Positions 54,685-62,504 of a stretch of 62,504 nt of DNA are shown here, in pieces. Position 1 is the first letter of the stretch. Each line of letters starts with the position of its first letter. Made by a program: the position numbers and the translations under genes. A model generated the notes under the pieces. That model did no database searches and was not told where the DNA came from. It saw nothing but the letters and a program-made list of their open reading frames with translations. Origin of the DNA: Eubacterium sp. (GTDB lineage Bacteria > Bacillota > Clostridia > Lachnospirales > Lachnospiraceae); contig JAILAR010000026.1 of NCBI GenBank assembly GCA_024681515.1, positions 72,799-135,302 of the forward strand, given 5' to 3'.

Positions 54685-54691
54685 ATCAACT

Positions 54692-56512
54692 ATGAATCTG
54701 AAAAAAGAATATCGAAAAAAGATACGCGTTCTTCGGAACAATCTGACGCCGGAAGAGGTTACCGGCAGATCCGGTCAGATCATGAAGCAGATCATGGATC
54801 TTCCGGAGTATCGCAAAGCAAAAAATCTCCTCTGTTACAGTTCATTCCGAAACGAAGTTGACTGTAAAAATATTATGTCAACTGCACATAAAGATGGAAA
54901 ACAAATTTACCTTCCAAGAGTGGAGGGAGAAGAGATGCATTTTTACCGGTTCGATCCGGAGCATCCCAAATTGGAGATCAGTTCCATGGGAATCGAAGAG
55001 CCTTTTCCGGAAGATCCTTTTGATCCAAAGGAGGCTCCGGAAAGTTTCATGATCCTTCCCGGACTGGTCTTCGACAGAAACTGTACCCGGTTTGGTTATG
55101 GCGGCGGATTTTATGATCGGTTTCTGGCAGATTGCCATATTCCAAATGCTGCGGTAGCCTATGACCTGCAGATCGTAAATGAAACATTACCGAAGGAACC
55201 GACGGATATCTCTCCGGATTTGGTCGTTACGGAAACACAGATCTATCAACGAAAGGAATTAAAAATGAGCGAGATCATCGAACTATGCAAAAAAGCCAAA
55301 ACTGCTTCTGCGGAAATGAGTCGTCTTGGCACGAAAGAGAAAAACAAGGCACTTCTTGCGGTAGCGGATGCCCTGGTGGAACGTCATTCGGAGATCATCA
55401 AAGGAAACAAGGTCGACATGGAAAATGCCGAAGAAAACGGCATGTCCGACGCTCTGAAGGACCGGCTGCTCCTTACGGAGGCACGTTTGGAGAGTATTGC
55501 CGAAGGCGTCCGTCAGGTTGCTGCCCTGGATGATCCCATCGGAGAGATCCTTTCCATGAAGAAACGTCCGAACGGCCTGATGGTCGGACAGATGCGGGTG
55601 CCCATGGGAGTGATCGGGATCATTTATGAGTCCCGTCCGAATGTTACCGTGGATTCCTTTGCACTGACCTTTAAGACGGGAAATGCCACGATCCTCCGCG
55701 GCGGAAGTGACTGCATCCATTCCAACATCGCACTGGTTCGGGTGATCCGGGATGCACTGGCGGCATCGGGAGTTCCTGTGGATGCGGTTCAGCTGGTTGA
55801 AAATACGGACCGTGCATTGGTAACGGAACTCATGCAGCAGAGGGACTATGTGGATCTTCTGATCCCCCGCGGCGGCGCCGGCCTGATCCGTTCGGTGGTT
55901 GAAAATGCAAAGGTTCCCGTCATTGAGACCGGTACCGGAAACTGCCATATCTACATTGACAAAACTGCGGATCTGGACCAGGCTGTACAGATCGTAAGAA
56001 ATGCCAAGCTTCAGCGCCTCGGCGTCTGCAATGCAGCGGAATCTCTGGTCATCCATAAGGATATCGCGGAAATGGCACTGCCTCTGATCGCCGCGGATCT
56101 GGCCAGTGAAAACTGTGAGATCCGTGGGGATGAAACGGCGCAGAAGATCAGCAATCTGGTGGTTCCCGCAACGGAAGAAGACTACGGAACCGAGTATCTT
56201 GCGAAGATCATTTCCGCAAAGATCGTAGATTCACTGGATGAGGCAATCGCACACATCAACAAATACAGCACCGGTCATTCGGAGGCGATCCTGACGAAGG
56301 ATTATGCATCGGCGCAGAGATTCCTGCGTGAGATCGATTCGGCCTGTGTTTACGTGAATGCATCTACGCGATTTACGGACGGTTTTGAGTTCGGTTTCGG
56401 TGCTGAGATCGGAATCTCCACGCAGAAACTGCATGCCCGCGGACCGATGGGGCTGCTGGCGCTGACCTCAACAAAATATATCGTTTACGGAGACGGACAG
56501 ACCCGGCCGTAG
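54692..56512 (+). CDS. proA: 5-formyltetrahydrofolate cyclo-ligase fused in frame to glutamate-5-semialdehyde dehydrogenase
   Basis: One frame of 606 residues. Residues 1-191 are a complete MTHFS: KKEYRKKIRVLRNNL, CYSSFRNEVD, the ATP loop RFGYGGGFYDRFL and the end DLVVTETQIY. Residues 192-606 are a complete ProA beginning MSEIIELCKKAK, with GVIGIIYESRPNVTVD, catalytic Cys in RLGVCNAAESLVIH and GFGAEIGIST. No stop separates them. The ProA part has its own ATG (55265) with GAAAGGA upstream, so both a fusion and a free ProA may be made. Its place after proB fits proline synthesis; the folate enzyme is a guest. Confidence 0.93.
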   Translation: MNLKKEYRKKIRVLRNNLTPEEVTGRSGQIMKQIMDLPEYRKAKNLLCYSSFRNEVDCKNIMSTAHKDGKQIYLPRVEGEEMHFYRFDPEHPKLEISSMGIEEPFPEDPFDPKEAPESFMILPGLVFDRNCTRFGYGGGFYDRFLADCHIPNAAVAYDLQIVNETLPKEPTDISPDLVVTETQIYQRKELKMSEIIELCKKAKTASAEMSRLGTKEKNKALLAVADALVERHSEIIKGNKVDMENAEENGMSDALKDRLLLTEARLESIAEGVRQVAALDDPIGEILSMKKRPNGLMVGQMRVPMGVIGIIYESRPNVTVDSFALTFKTGNATILRGGSDCIHSNIALVRVIRDALAASGVPVDAVQLVENTDRALVTELMQQRDYVDLLIPRGGAGLIRSVVENAKVPVIETGTGNCHIYIDKTADLDQAVQIVRNAKLQRLGVCNAAESLVIHKDIAEMALPLIAADLASENCEIRGDETAQKISNLVVPATEEDYGTEYLAKIISAKIVDSLDEAIAHINKYSTGHSEAILTKDYASAQRFLREIDSACVYVNASTRFTDGFEFGFGAEIGISTQKLHARGPMGLLALTSTKYIVYGDGQTRP

Positions 56513-56545
56513 GCACGAAATAAGAAAAACAGGGGGTTACATAGT

Positions 56546-57838
56546 TTGGCAGAGGATATGAATCTCTTTGAAAAAAGAGCTGCTGCCCAAAGGGAAGGCG
56601 GCATGCTCATGTTATACAGCCTGGTCGAGGACGGAACGATCGATATTGCTGCCGCCTCGAAAAAAGCAGGTATGACGGAAGAAGAATTCCGAAAGAATAT
56701 GACTTCGGCAGGTTTTTCTGTCTCTTCAAAGAATACTGAAAAATCCGGAGATACCTCATCTGCATATACCGAGATTCCATCCCCGGATGCAGGGTCCGAA
56801 TATTCCGAGGTACCATCTGCGGATGCAGGATCTGAATATTCCGAGGTACCATCTACCGATGCAGGTCAGGGTTCCGAATGCTACTCCGAGGTACCTGCCT
56901 CGCAGCCGGCTTTGGAAGCAAAAACCTATGGCCCGGATGATGTGGGCCTGGTCCTGTCCGGCGGAGGTGGAAAAGGCGCCTATCAGATCGGTGTTCTCCG
57001 CGCTTTGGCCGAGGAAGGACAGTTAGACAAGGTTGTTGCAGTTGCAGGGACATCCATCGGTGCGGTCAATGCCGTACTTTATGCGCAGGGGGACTTTGAT
57101 AAAGCCTACAAAACATGGGACGATATCGACATGGGTGTCCTCTTTGATTTTGATCCTGCGATGCTGGCCCAGGGGAAGATCTGTTTTTCCAGGGACGAAA
57201 TGAACCGCCTGATGAACCAGTATATCGACTATGACAAAATTGCAACGAGTGAGCTGGAAATCTACTGCGGCGTTGCAGAGGAACTGGGAGTCGATAATTA
57301 CCGCCCGGAATATATGAAACTGAACGGACGGAGTGTCAGTGAGATCCAGAATATCCTCATGGCTTCCACGGCGTTGCCGGTCGTTTATGATACTGTTGTG
57401 ATCGGCGGAAAGCATTATCGGGACGGCGGTGTGGTAGATAATGAACCGGTAAAACCGCTTTATGATGCCGGAATCCGGAAGTTTATCCTGGTCAATCTGG
57501 ACTATGCCAGAGTCTTCAAGCCGGAACAGTTCCCCGGAGCAGAGTTCATTATCATCGATCCCAGCAGAGACCTGGGCGATATCTTCGACGGTACACTGAA
57601 TTTCAGTAAAGGTGATAAAACCATTAAGCGGACTCTGGGTTATAAGGACGGAAAACGCGCGATCAAGGTGCTGATCGAAAAGGATCCTTCATACATTTCC
57701 ATGGCTCCGGCCCTGGCAGCCAGGGATTATGAGGAAACCGTCCTGGAATATGAACGCGAGAAACGGGTCACCGCTCTGGAACAAAGCGTCAGTAGCAGCT
57801 TCGATTATATTGCGGAGCTTGAAAAGAAATATCAGTAA
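56546..57838 (+). CDS. Patatin-like phospholipase
   Basis: The 430-residue protein has an N-terminal 130 residues that are not patatin and include three near-identical 12-residue repeats (DAGSEYSEVPS). The patatin domain follows: oxyanion loop LSGGGGKGAYQIG (about 137), nucleophile GTSIGAVNA (Ser about 167) and catalytic Asp in DGGVVDNEPV. It probably hydrolyses acyl lipids in the cytoplasm or at the membrane. The start is TTG 56546 with AGGGGG upstream; ATG 56558 is possible. Confidence 0.9.
   Translation: MAEDMNLFEKRAAAQREGGMLMLYSLVEDGTIDIAAASKKAGMTEEEFRKNMTSAGFSVSSKNTEKSGDTSSAYTEIPSPDAGSEYSEVPSADAGSEYSEVPSTDAGQGSECYSEVPASQPALEAKTYGPDDVGLVLSGGGGKGAYQIGVLRALAEEGQLDKVVAVAGTSIGAVNAVLYAQGDFDKAYKTWDDIDMGVLFDFDPAMLAQGKICFSRDEMNRLMNQYIDYDKIATSELEIYCGVAEELGVDNYRPEYMKLNGRSVSEIQNILMASTALPVVYDTVVIGGKHYRDGGVVDNEPVKPLYDAGIRKFILVNLDYARVFKPEQFPGAEFIIIDPSRDLGDIFDGTLNFSKGDKTIKRTLGYKDGKRAIKVLIEKDPSYISMAPALAARDYEETVLEYEREKRVTALEQSVSSSFDYIAELEKKYQ
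56780..56900 (+). repeat. 36-bp tandem repeat inside the patatin gene
   Basis: Three copies of a 36-base unit containing GATGCAGG and TATTCCGAGGTACCATC encode the in-frame 12-residue repeats. The third copy has an extra six bases and more changes. Confidence 0.85.
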
Positions 57839-57865
57839 ACGGAGTACTCATAAGGGGGTGGATTT

Positions 57866-58486
57866 ATGGAGAAGGTTCTGATCACCATCGGCAGACAGTT
57901 TGGTTCAAATGGCCGGATCATCGGGGAAAAGGTAGCGGAGAAATTGGGGATTCCCTGCTACGATAAGCAGCTCATCAAGCAGGTTGCAAAAGAAAGCGGT
58001 CTCTGGGAGAATCTGCTGGACGAACTGGACGAGAAACATTCGAACAGTTTCCTGTATTCCGTTGTCATGGATCCGTATGCATTTGCACATTCTTTTGATA
58101 ATAATCAGGGGTATGGAATGAGCCTGAATCAGCGGGCGTTCATGGCAACCTACAATACTATTGAAAAGATCGCACAGGAAGGTTCGGGCGTTTTTATCGG
58201 ACGATGCTCGAATTATGTGCTCCGGAATATGGATCCGGTGCTGAACATTTTCCTGTACGCACCGACAGAGGTCCGTGTCCGAACGGTCATGGATCGTTTC
58301 AGTCTGTCCGAAAAGCAGGCAAAGGATCAGCTTCAAAAGGAAGATAAGGCAAGGGCCTCTTATTATAACTATTATACGTCCATGAAATGGGGGCGTATGG
58401 ACAGTTATGATCTTTGCATCGACACCTCCAAACTGGGGGTAGAGAAAACTGCGGAGCAGATCATAGCATTTGCGGAGCAGCTTTAA
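57866..58486 (+). CDS. Cytidylate kinase-like family protein
   Basis: The 206-residue protein belongs to the cytidylate-kinase-2 family (PF13189). It starts VLITIGRQFGSNGRIIGEKVAEKLG, in which the P-loop is the degenerate GRQFGSNGR typical of this group, and continues with PCYDKQLIKQVA and the late SYDLCIDTSKLG. The true nucleotide substrate is not established for these proteins. GGGGGTGG precedes the ATG. It is 27 bases after the patatin gene. Confidence 0.9.
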   Translation: MEKVLITIGRQFGSNGRIIGEKVAEKLGIPCYDKQLIKQVAKESGLWENLLDELDEKHSNSFLYSVVMDPYAFAHSFDNNQGYGMSLNQRAFMATYNTIEKIAQEGSGVFIGRCSNYVLRNMDPVLNIFLYAPTEVRVRTVMDRFSLSEKQAKDQLQKEDKARASYYNYYTSMKWGRMDSYDLCIDTSKLGVEKTAEQIIAFAEQL

Positions 58487-58531
58487 GTAAGCAACGATAA
58501 GTAATGCAAAGTAACTCTGGGAGATAAGGGA

Positions 58532-60394
58532 ATGGAAAAGATCAAAGCCTGGTTTGAAAGACAGCAGGATCGTCTGTCAGGCGTGTTCAGAAAATTCCTC
58601 GGGACATTGTTCCTGACATTGGTTCTTTGTGTGTTCTGGGATTCCGTTGAGATCTCCGGCAGACGGCCGGGGAATACGGAAGAGTATGTCGTCATTTTTC
58701 TTGCGATGGCGATCGTCGGTACATTTTTTACAGAATGTGCACTCAGAGGACAAAAGAGTAAAGAGGCAACGATCACGGGATATGTTTTTGCGGGACTTGG
58801 GGCATTTCTCTGGGTGATCCTTGACGTCATCTGCAAATCCGATGTATCGGACATCACAAGATACTACATGCTTGTATCTGCCGTATTGTATGTTCTGGTA
58901 TTGCTCGGACTTGCATTTCTTGCTTTGATCAAAGAAAGCGGTCTCTCTTTTGAACAGTATACACTGCGGATCATCATAGCATCCCTGCGGATGCTGGCGA
59001 TCCTGGTGGTACTGAATCTCGGAATTCTTCTGATCCTCTGGCTGTTCAGCACATTGATCACCAAGTTTGATTACACCAACTGGCTGTATTATACGGAAAT
59101 CATACTTTTTGCACTGGTATATGTTCCCTATGGATTGTCCTGTCTGATCGACCGGACAGAACCGGAACAGACAAAATTTGCCAGGGGCCTGGTTTTGTAT
59201 GCGCTGATGCCCATGCTGATCGCTTCCATGGGGATCGTTTATATCTACATGATCAAGCTTGTCGTGACCTGGGATTTCCCGTCCAATCAGGTATATCTGA
59301 TCTGTGCGGCGCTTTTCTGCGTTGGATTTCTGATCTGGACCATGGCTTATGCCTACACCCGCAGAAATGTCAGCGTGATCTACAATAAGATCATCCGTTA
59401 TATGAAATACATCTATGCACCGTTTATCCTGCTGGAAAGCTATGCCATCGGCGTCAGGATCGCGGAACACGGCTGGACCATCGTTCGTTATGCAGCGGTT
59501 GCATTTATCGTGCTCCAGGTGGTCTACATTGCCTGGGAACCCATTGCGAATCTGGTGCTTTTGATCTGCCGGAAAAAGAAAATCCATTATGCGGAGCATT
59601 ATGAATGGATCATATATGTGGCGTTCGGTCTGGCTTTTTTTGCACTGGTCTTTCCCTGGAGCAGCGCAGAATATGTGGAATATGCTTCTCAGAAATCCAG
59701 ATTTGAGAAGGTGTATGCGGATGTTCAGAAAATGTATGAGATGGACCGGATGTGGACCCCGGAAGAGTATCAGGAGGTTGCAAAGCTGCAGTATTCCGGG
59801 CGTAGTATCCAGAGAGTCCTTCAGTCCAACGTATACGGAGAAGATTATCTTACGGTAAATTATGTGGCAAATGAACTCAGCCGCGTCTTCAGCATGGACA
59901 GTAGCCGGATGTACGGAAAAGGGAATACGGAACCGACGGATCCGACGGGGAACATTGATATCAGCGATTATTTCAGCGGAGGTCTGGATGAAACAAAGGG
60001 GCTTCCGATCGAGAATTACAGACGGATGTATACCACATCGCTGTTTTTGGCGTATGATACGCCTGTGGAATGGATGGAACTTACGCATCTGGAACTGTCT
60101 TACGGGGATGGAAATGTGGTCCATGTGGATCTGTCGGACAGCATCGCAAATATGATATCGGAGGCCAACCGTACTGACAAAAAAGAAGCGGACGCCGGGA
60201 GAGAAAATGCGGGAAACACCACCGATTTCGCTACCGAAGCATCCGCTGAAATGATCGAACAAAGAGAAAGAGAATTATTTGAATTAAAAGTGGAAAACGG
60301 AGTTCTGCTGATCACGCAGATCACGTTCCGTTATGATTCTCAGCTGAAAATGGTCTATAATCTGAGCGTGAATGGTTACCTGCTGGTGGAGTGA
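58532..60394 (+). CDS. DUF4153 multi-pass membrane protein
   Basis: The 620-residue protein has ten or eleven hydrophobic segments in the first 390 residues, with the DUF4153 arrangement (short cytoplasmic N-terminus, RTEPEQTKFARGL loop), and then a soluble extracellular part of about 220 residues (YASQKSRFEKVYADVQKMYEMD onward). Function of the family is unknown. GGGAGATAAGGG precedes the ATG. It is the last plus-strand gene before the convergent recombinase; the two coding regions meet at 60394/60395 with no terminator between. Confidence 0.85.
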   Translation: MEKIKAWFERQQDRLSGVFRKFLGTLFLTLVLCVFWDSVEISGRRPGNTEEYVVIFLAMAIVGTFFTECALRGQKSKEATITGYVFAGLGAFLWVILDVICKSDVSDITRYYMLVSAVLYVLVLLGLAFLALIKESGLSFEQYTLRIIIASLRMLAILVVLNLGILLILWLFSTLITKFDYTNWLYYTEIILFALVYVPYGLSCLIDRTEPEQTKFARGLVLYALMPMLIASMGIVYIYMIKLVVTWDFPSNQVYLICAALFCVGFLIWTMAYAYTRRNVSVIYNKIIRYMKYIYAPFILLESYAIGVRIAEHGWTIVRYAAVAFIVLQVVYIAWEPIANLVLLICRKKKIHYAEHYEWIIYVAFGLAFFALVFPWSSAEYVEYASQKSRFEKVYADVQKMYEMDRMWTPEEYQEVAKLQYSGRSIQRVLQSNVYGEDYLTVNYVANELSRVFSMDSSRMYGKGNTEPTDPTGNIDISDYFSGGLDETKGLPIENYRRMYTTSLFLAYDTPVEWMELTHLELSYGDGNVVHVDLSDSIANMISEANRTDKKEADAGRENAGNTTDFATEASAEMIEQRERELFELKVENGVLLITQITFRYDSQLKMVYNLSVNGYLLVE

Positions 60395-61558
60395 TCAATC
60401 CTTTTTCTCACCAGTTTCGGATTTCTTCCCGGTTTTGGTGGCCTGGGTAGAAGTCTTGCCTTTTTTTGCGGATTTCCCTGACTCAGTGGTTGGGATCACA
60501 GGCACAGGGCGGTCCGATTCCCGAAGCTGCACATCATTCCTGGCACGCCATTTTTTATGATCATCCAAGGCTGCGTAATGCTTTCGGGTGGTATTTACAT
60601 CTTTATGTCCGAGGACGGATGCAACCAGATAAATGTCGCCGGTTTCCTGATAAAGAGCTGTGCCGTAGGTGCTTCGCAGCTTATGCGGTGTGATCTTTTT
60701 CAGCGGTGTGGAGATCCGGGAATACTTTTTCACCATATATTCCACATTTCTCTGGGTGATCCGGGATCTGTGAGAGGAGAGGAAGAGTGCGTCTTCGGAC
60801 CCTTTTACGGCATCGATCTTTTTACGTTCTTCCATGTATTCCAAGAGGACTTCGGCGGCCTCATCCGAAAAATAAACCACATCCTCATTACCCCCTTTTC
60901 TGACGACACGGATCGAGGTCCGGTCAAAATCTACATCATCGATATTGATCCCGACACATTCCGATACACGGATACCGGTGGAAAGCATAAGCGTGAGGAT
61001 CGCAAGATCCCTGAGCTTGTTTTTTTCGTGAAACCGCAATTGACCTTTTGTCAGGCGTTCGCCATATTCGACAGTATCCAGAAAATCAGCCACTTCATTG
61101 GATTCCATACGTATGATATTTTTCTCATGGATCTTCGGAGTTTTTACCTTTTCCGTGACGTTCTGATCCAATTTGTCCGACTGGTAAAGAAAACGGAAAA
61201 AAGCCCGAAGAGCTACAAGTTTACGTTTCTTGGCAGGCGCATCATTGGTATATTCACGGCCGTTTTTGGTATAAAGGGACAGATAATCCAGATATTCCTC
61301 AAAATCCGAGGCAGTCAGCCGGTTTAACGTATCCAGAGAAATTTCTTTGGGTGAAAGCCCGGAAAGAGACGGATTCTGGTCGATCAGCCACTCAAAAAAC
61401 AGCTTAATGTTATAGGCATACGCCGTACGTGTCCTTGGCTGGGTCGTTTCCGAAATGCTGCGGAAATATTCTTTAACATAAGGCGGTAAATCATCCGTGA
61501 CGTCACGCAGACGTTTTGTTTCTTCACGCGCAACCTGTTTATGATAGGATTCAGACAT
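60395..61558 (-). CDS. Tyrosine recombinase (XerC/XerD/phage-integrase family)
   Basis: The 387-residue site-specific recombinase has a core-binding (SAM-like) N-terminal domain (about residues 25-140) and a catalytic domain with all active residues: Arg in STGIRVSECVG, Lys in VVRKGGNEDV, HxxR in PHKLRSTYGTAL, His in LGHKDVNTT and the nucleophile Tyr in RKHYAAL. A Lys/Thr/Ser-rich tail of about 40 residues follows. ATG at 61558 has TGGAGG on its strand. It may be the cell's Xer recombinase or an integrase of a lost element; no phage or transposon genes are adjacent. Confidence 0.92.
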   Translation of the reverse strand: MSESYHKQVAREETKRLRDVTDDLPPYVKEYFRSISETTQPRTRTAYAYNIKLFFEWLIDQNPSLSGLSPKEISLDTLNRLTASDFEEYLDYLSLYTKNGREYTNDAPAKKRKLVALRAFFRFLYQSDKLDQNVTEKVKTPKIHEKNIIRMESNEVADFLDTVEYGERLTKGQLRFHEKNKLRDLAILTLMLSTGIRVSECVGINIDDVDFDRTSIRVVRKGGNEDVVYFSDEAAEVLLEYMEERKKIDAVKGSEDALFLSSHRSRITQRNVEYMVKKYSRISTPLKKITPHKLRSTYGTALYQETGDIYLVASVLGHKDVNTTRKHYAALDDHKKWRARNDVQLRESDRPVPVIPTTESGKSAKKGKTSTQATKTGKKSETGEKKD

Positions 61559-61576
61559 GGATACCTCCAAACGATC

Positions 61577-61610
61577 ATTGACAGTCAATCATTGAACATC
61601 AAATGTCAAT
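61577..61610. repeat. Inverted repeat ATTGACA...TGTCAAT before the recombinase
   Basis: ATTGACA at 61577-61583 and TGTCAAT at 61604-61610 are complementary with 20 bases between them; TGACAGTCA at the left arm is itself palindromic. On the minus strand the right arm starts with the -35-like TTGACA. It could be a binding site for the recombinase or a repressor. Confidence 0.4.
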
Positions 61611-62001
61611 ACTCATTTATAGTCTATTGATTATATACATCAAATAAAATCATTCATTTAATCGGTTTTTTTGATTTCATGTGCCGGATACAGAATACCA
61701 CTCTTCGAGCCTGATTTCAATGCTATTATTTCGGAAAACTATGGTTTCACGAAATATTCCAGACCGAAGGATACGAGGGGACTACTGCTGTTTCCCCTTA
61801 TTTTATGCGGATTTTCGGTAAGTTTCTTCATGTTGATCCAATTATGATCAAATTGTTTTAACTCATTTTGGATTTTTCGTTTTTCGTTTATAATACAGTC
61901 TACGCGCAACCAAATCGGCTGCGCGTAGTTTTTCGTTTGTTTCTGAATGATATTGAGATCATGTCGAAATTATTTTTTATTATTTCTCGGAATTCATCAG
62001 A
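61589..62001. other. Gene-poor 410-base region between recombinase and last gene
   Basis: No coding region is supported. It holds AT-rich sequence near the recombinase start, a hairpin ATTTCG...CGAAAT near 61727-61754, a stem AGGGGA...TCCCCT around 61780-61800, and a strong plus-strand terminator at 61900-61933 that has no upstream plus-strand gene nearer than 60394. A small RNA on the plus strand is possible but unproven. Confidence 0.4.
61900..61933 (+). terminator. Orphan plus-strand terminator
   Basis: CTACGCGCA at 61900-61908 pairs with TGCGCGTAG at 61920-61928, followed by five T's. No plus-strand gene ends here. TTGGAT (61868) and TATAAT (61889) just upstream have only 15 bases between them. 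Confidence 0.8.
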
Positions 62002-62499
62002 TCATGCCCACGGATCCTGGGCTTCCGGGATCCGGATATCCACGATCAGAATTTGTTCCCAAAGGAACCACTGACCGGTGGACGGTTTTAAACGTAATGT
62101 CACAGGACGCGGTGAATCCGCGCCGCCGCTGAATACATCATATTTCTTGTATCCCTGATCCGCGATCTGAGCAAATGAATCCTGAAAATGCACGGTATAC
62201 GGCTGTGTGGGCTCGTAATTGTTCTTCGGCGTTGCGCCTTCGATATATGAACGCGCAATATATGCCTTGCCGCCGCCCAGGCGTTCTTTCAGAAACTGTT
62301 GTTCATAATTGGATAACGGCTGCGGTCCCTTCAGGAAATTCAGCATGGCGATGCTTTCCTGGGGATTCTTCTCATAAGCATTTAACGCGGCAACGGTCAT
62401 GGCCACTACTGCTTTCGGCTGTGTCAGGGCCGCCTCCGGTAAAGCCTGTAATTCCGCCAATGTCGTCGGAAACTGACTGAGTGTTACATGATAATCCAT
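62002..62499 (-). CDS. Unidentified protein, probably truncated by the window edge
   Basis: A 165-residue frame on the minus strand ends at TGA (62004-62002). It begins DYHVTLSQFPTTLAELQALPEAAL and has a central FLKGPQPLSNYEQQFLKERLGGGKAYIARSY region (quoted by its ends PQPLSNYE and GGGKAYIARSY) and a C-terminus with FLWEQILIVDIRIP. It looks like a cytoplasmic Leu/Pro/Tyr-rich domain without signal peptide. ATG 62499 could be the start, but the frame stays open to the right edge, so the gene may be longer. Not recognised with certainty. Confidence 0.6.
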   Translation of the reverse strand: MDYHVTLSQFPTTLAELQALPEAALTQPKAVVAMTVAALNAYEKNPQESIAMLNFLKGPQPLSNYEQQFLKERLGGGKAYIARSYIEGATPKNNYEPTQPYTVHFQDSFAQIADQGYKKYDVFSGGADSPRPVTLRLKPSTGQWFLWEQILIVDIRIPEAQDPWA

Positions 62500-62504
62500 T
62501 TTGT

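Noticed and set aside
54692-56512. Frameshift or sequencing error at the MTHFS/ProA junction
   Set aside because: No frameshift is needed: both domains are in one frame and both are complete; only a stop codon is absent.
61727-61754. Possible tRNA or 6S-like RNA in the gap before the last gene
   Set aside because: No cloverleaf or CCA end, and no long bulged stem as in 6S RNA; only small local hairpins.

Overview
The window is a stretch of chromosome from a Gram-positive anaerobe of class Clostridia, most likely family Lachnospiraceae. This rests on gene content and order: TIGR03960 and DUF2344 proteins with an RNase E/G gene, rplU, prp, rpmA, obgE, yhbY, nadD, yqeK and rsfS; short-form HisG with HisZ; ProB without a PUA domain; an EFR1-type flavodoxin/ferredoxin; cell-wall-binding repeat proteins; and a Firmicutes-type LexA box. 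Base composition looks even and moderate throughout. Almost all genes are on the plus strand. Only lexA, a tyrosine recombinase and the last gene are on the minus strand. I see no rRNA, tRNA, CRISPR array or insertion sequence.

Layout. 1-6.7 kb: end of an unknown gene, polA, coaE, a membrane diguanylate cyclase, ackA. 6.8-13.8 kb: rpmF, plsX, rnc, smc, ftsY. 13.8-17.8 kb: threonine ammonia-lyase, an ASKHA/DUF4445 ATPase, a WalJ-like metallo-hydrolase, an EFR1 ferredoxin. 17.9-20.4 kb: an ECF sigma factor, its membrane anti-sigma partner, and a lipoprotein with two cystatin-like domains; the sigma gene and the lipoprotein gene share one promoter motif. 20.5-22.3 kb: ACT protein and DUF711 protein. 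22.4-34.2 kb: radical SAM protein, GNAT, S1 protein, DUF2344 protein, NlpC/P60 wall hydrolase, zinc-ribbon miniprotein, RNase E/G, ribosome-associated genes through rsfS. 34.4-38.3 kb: HD-GYP protein, a small unknown, lexA, and a zinc-ribbon membrane protein with wall-binding repeats. 38.5-43.8 kb: hisZGDB and a HisF-like/HisIE fusion. 43.9-49.5 kb: small membrane protein, alaS, lipoprotein, rpsU, phoH, ybeY. 49.6-60.4 kb: DUF3048 lipoprotein, two flavoprotein oxidoreductases, proB, an MTHFS-ProA fusion, patatin, cytidylate-kinase-like protein, DUF4153 membrane protein. 60.4-62.5 kb: recombinase, a 400-base gene-poor gap, and an unidentified gene.

The most interesting signals are these. (1) A dispersed family of short intergenic elements (about 50 bp when full length) with a hairpin core, compensatory base changes and conserved purine mismatches, usually just before a start codon. 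(2) A self-contained ECF sigma/anti-sigma/lipoprotein module with a matching promoter pair. (3) A lipoprotein carrying the eukaryotic cystatin signature QVVAGTNY twice. (4) An in-frame fusion of 5-formyltetrahydrofolate cyclo-ligase to ProA. (5) A HisF-like domain, apparently degenerate, fused to HisIE. (6) Many small tandem duplications of 13-18 bp at stop codons or just before start codons. Three short genes are annotated that are easily missed because of size: the zinc-ribbon protein at 28212, the membrane protein at 43873 and rpsU at 47570.
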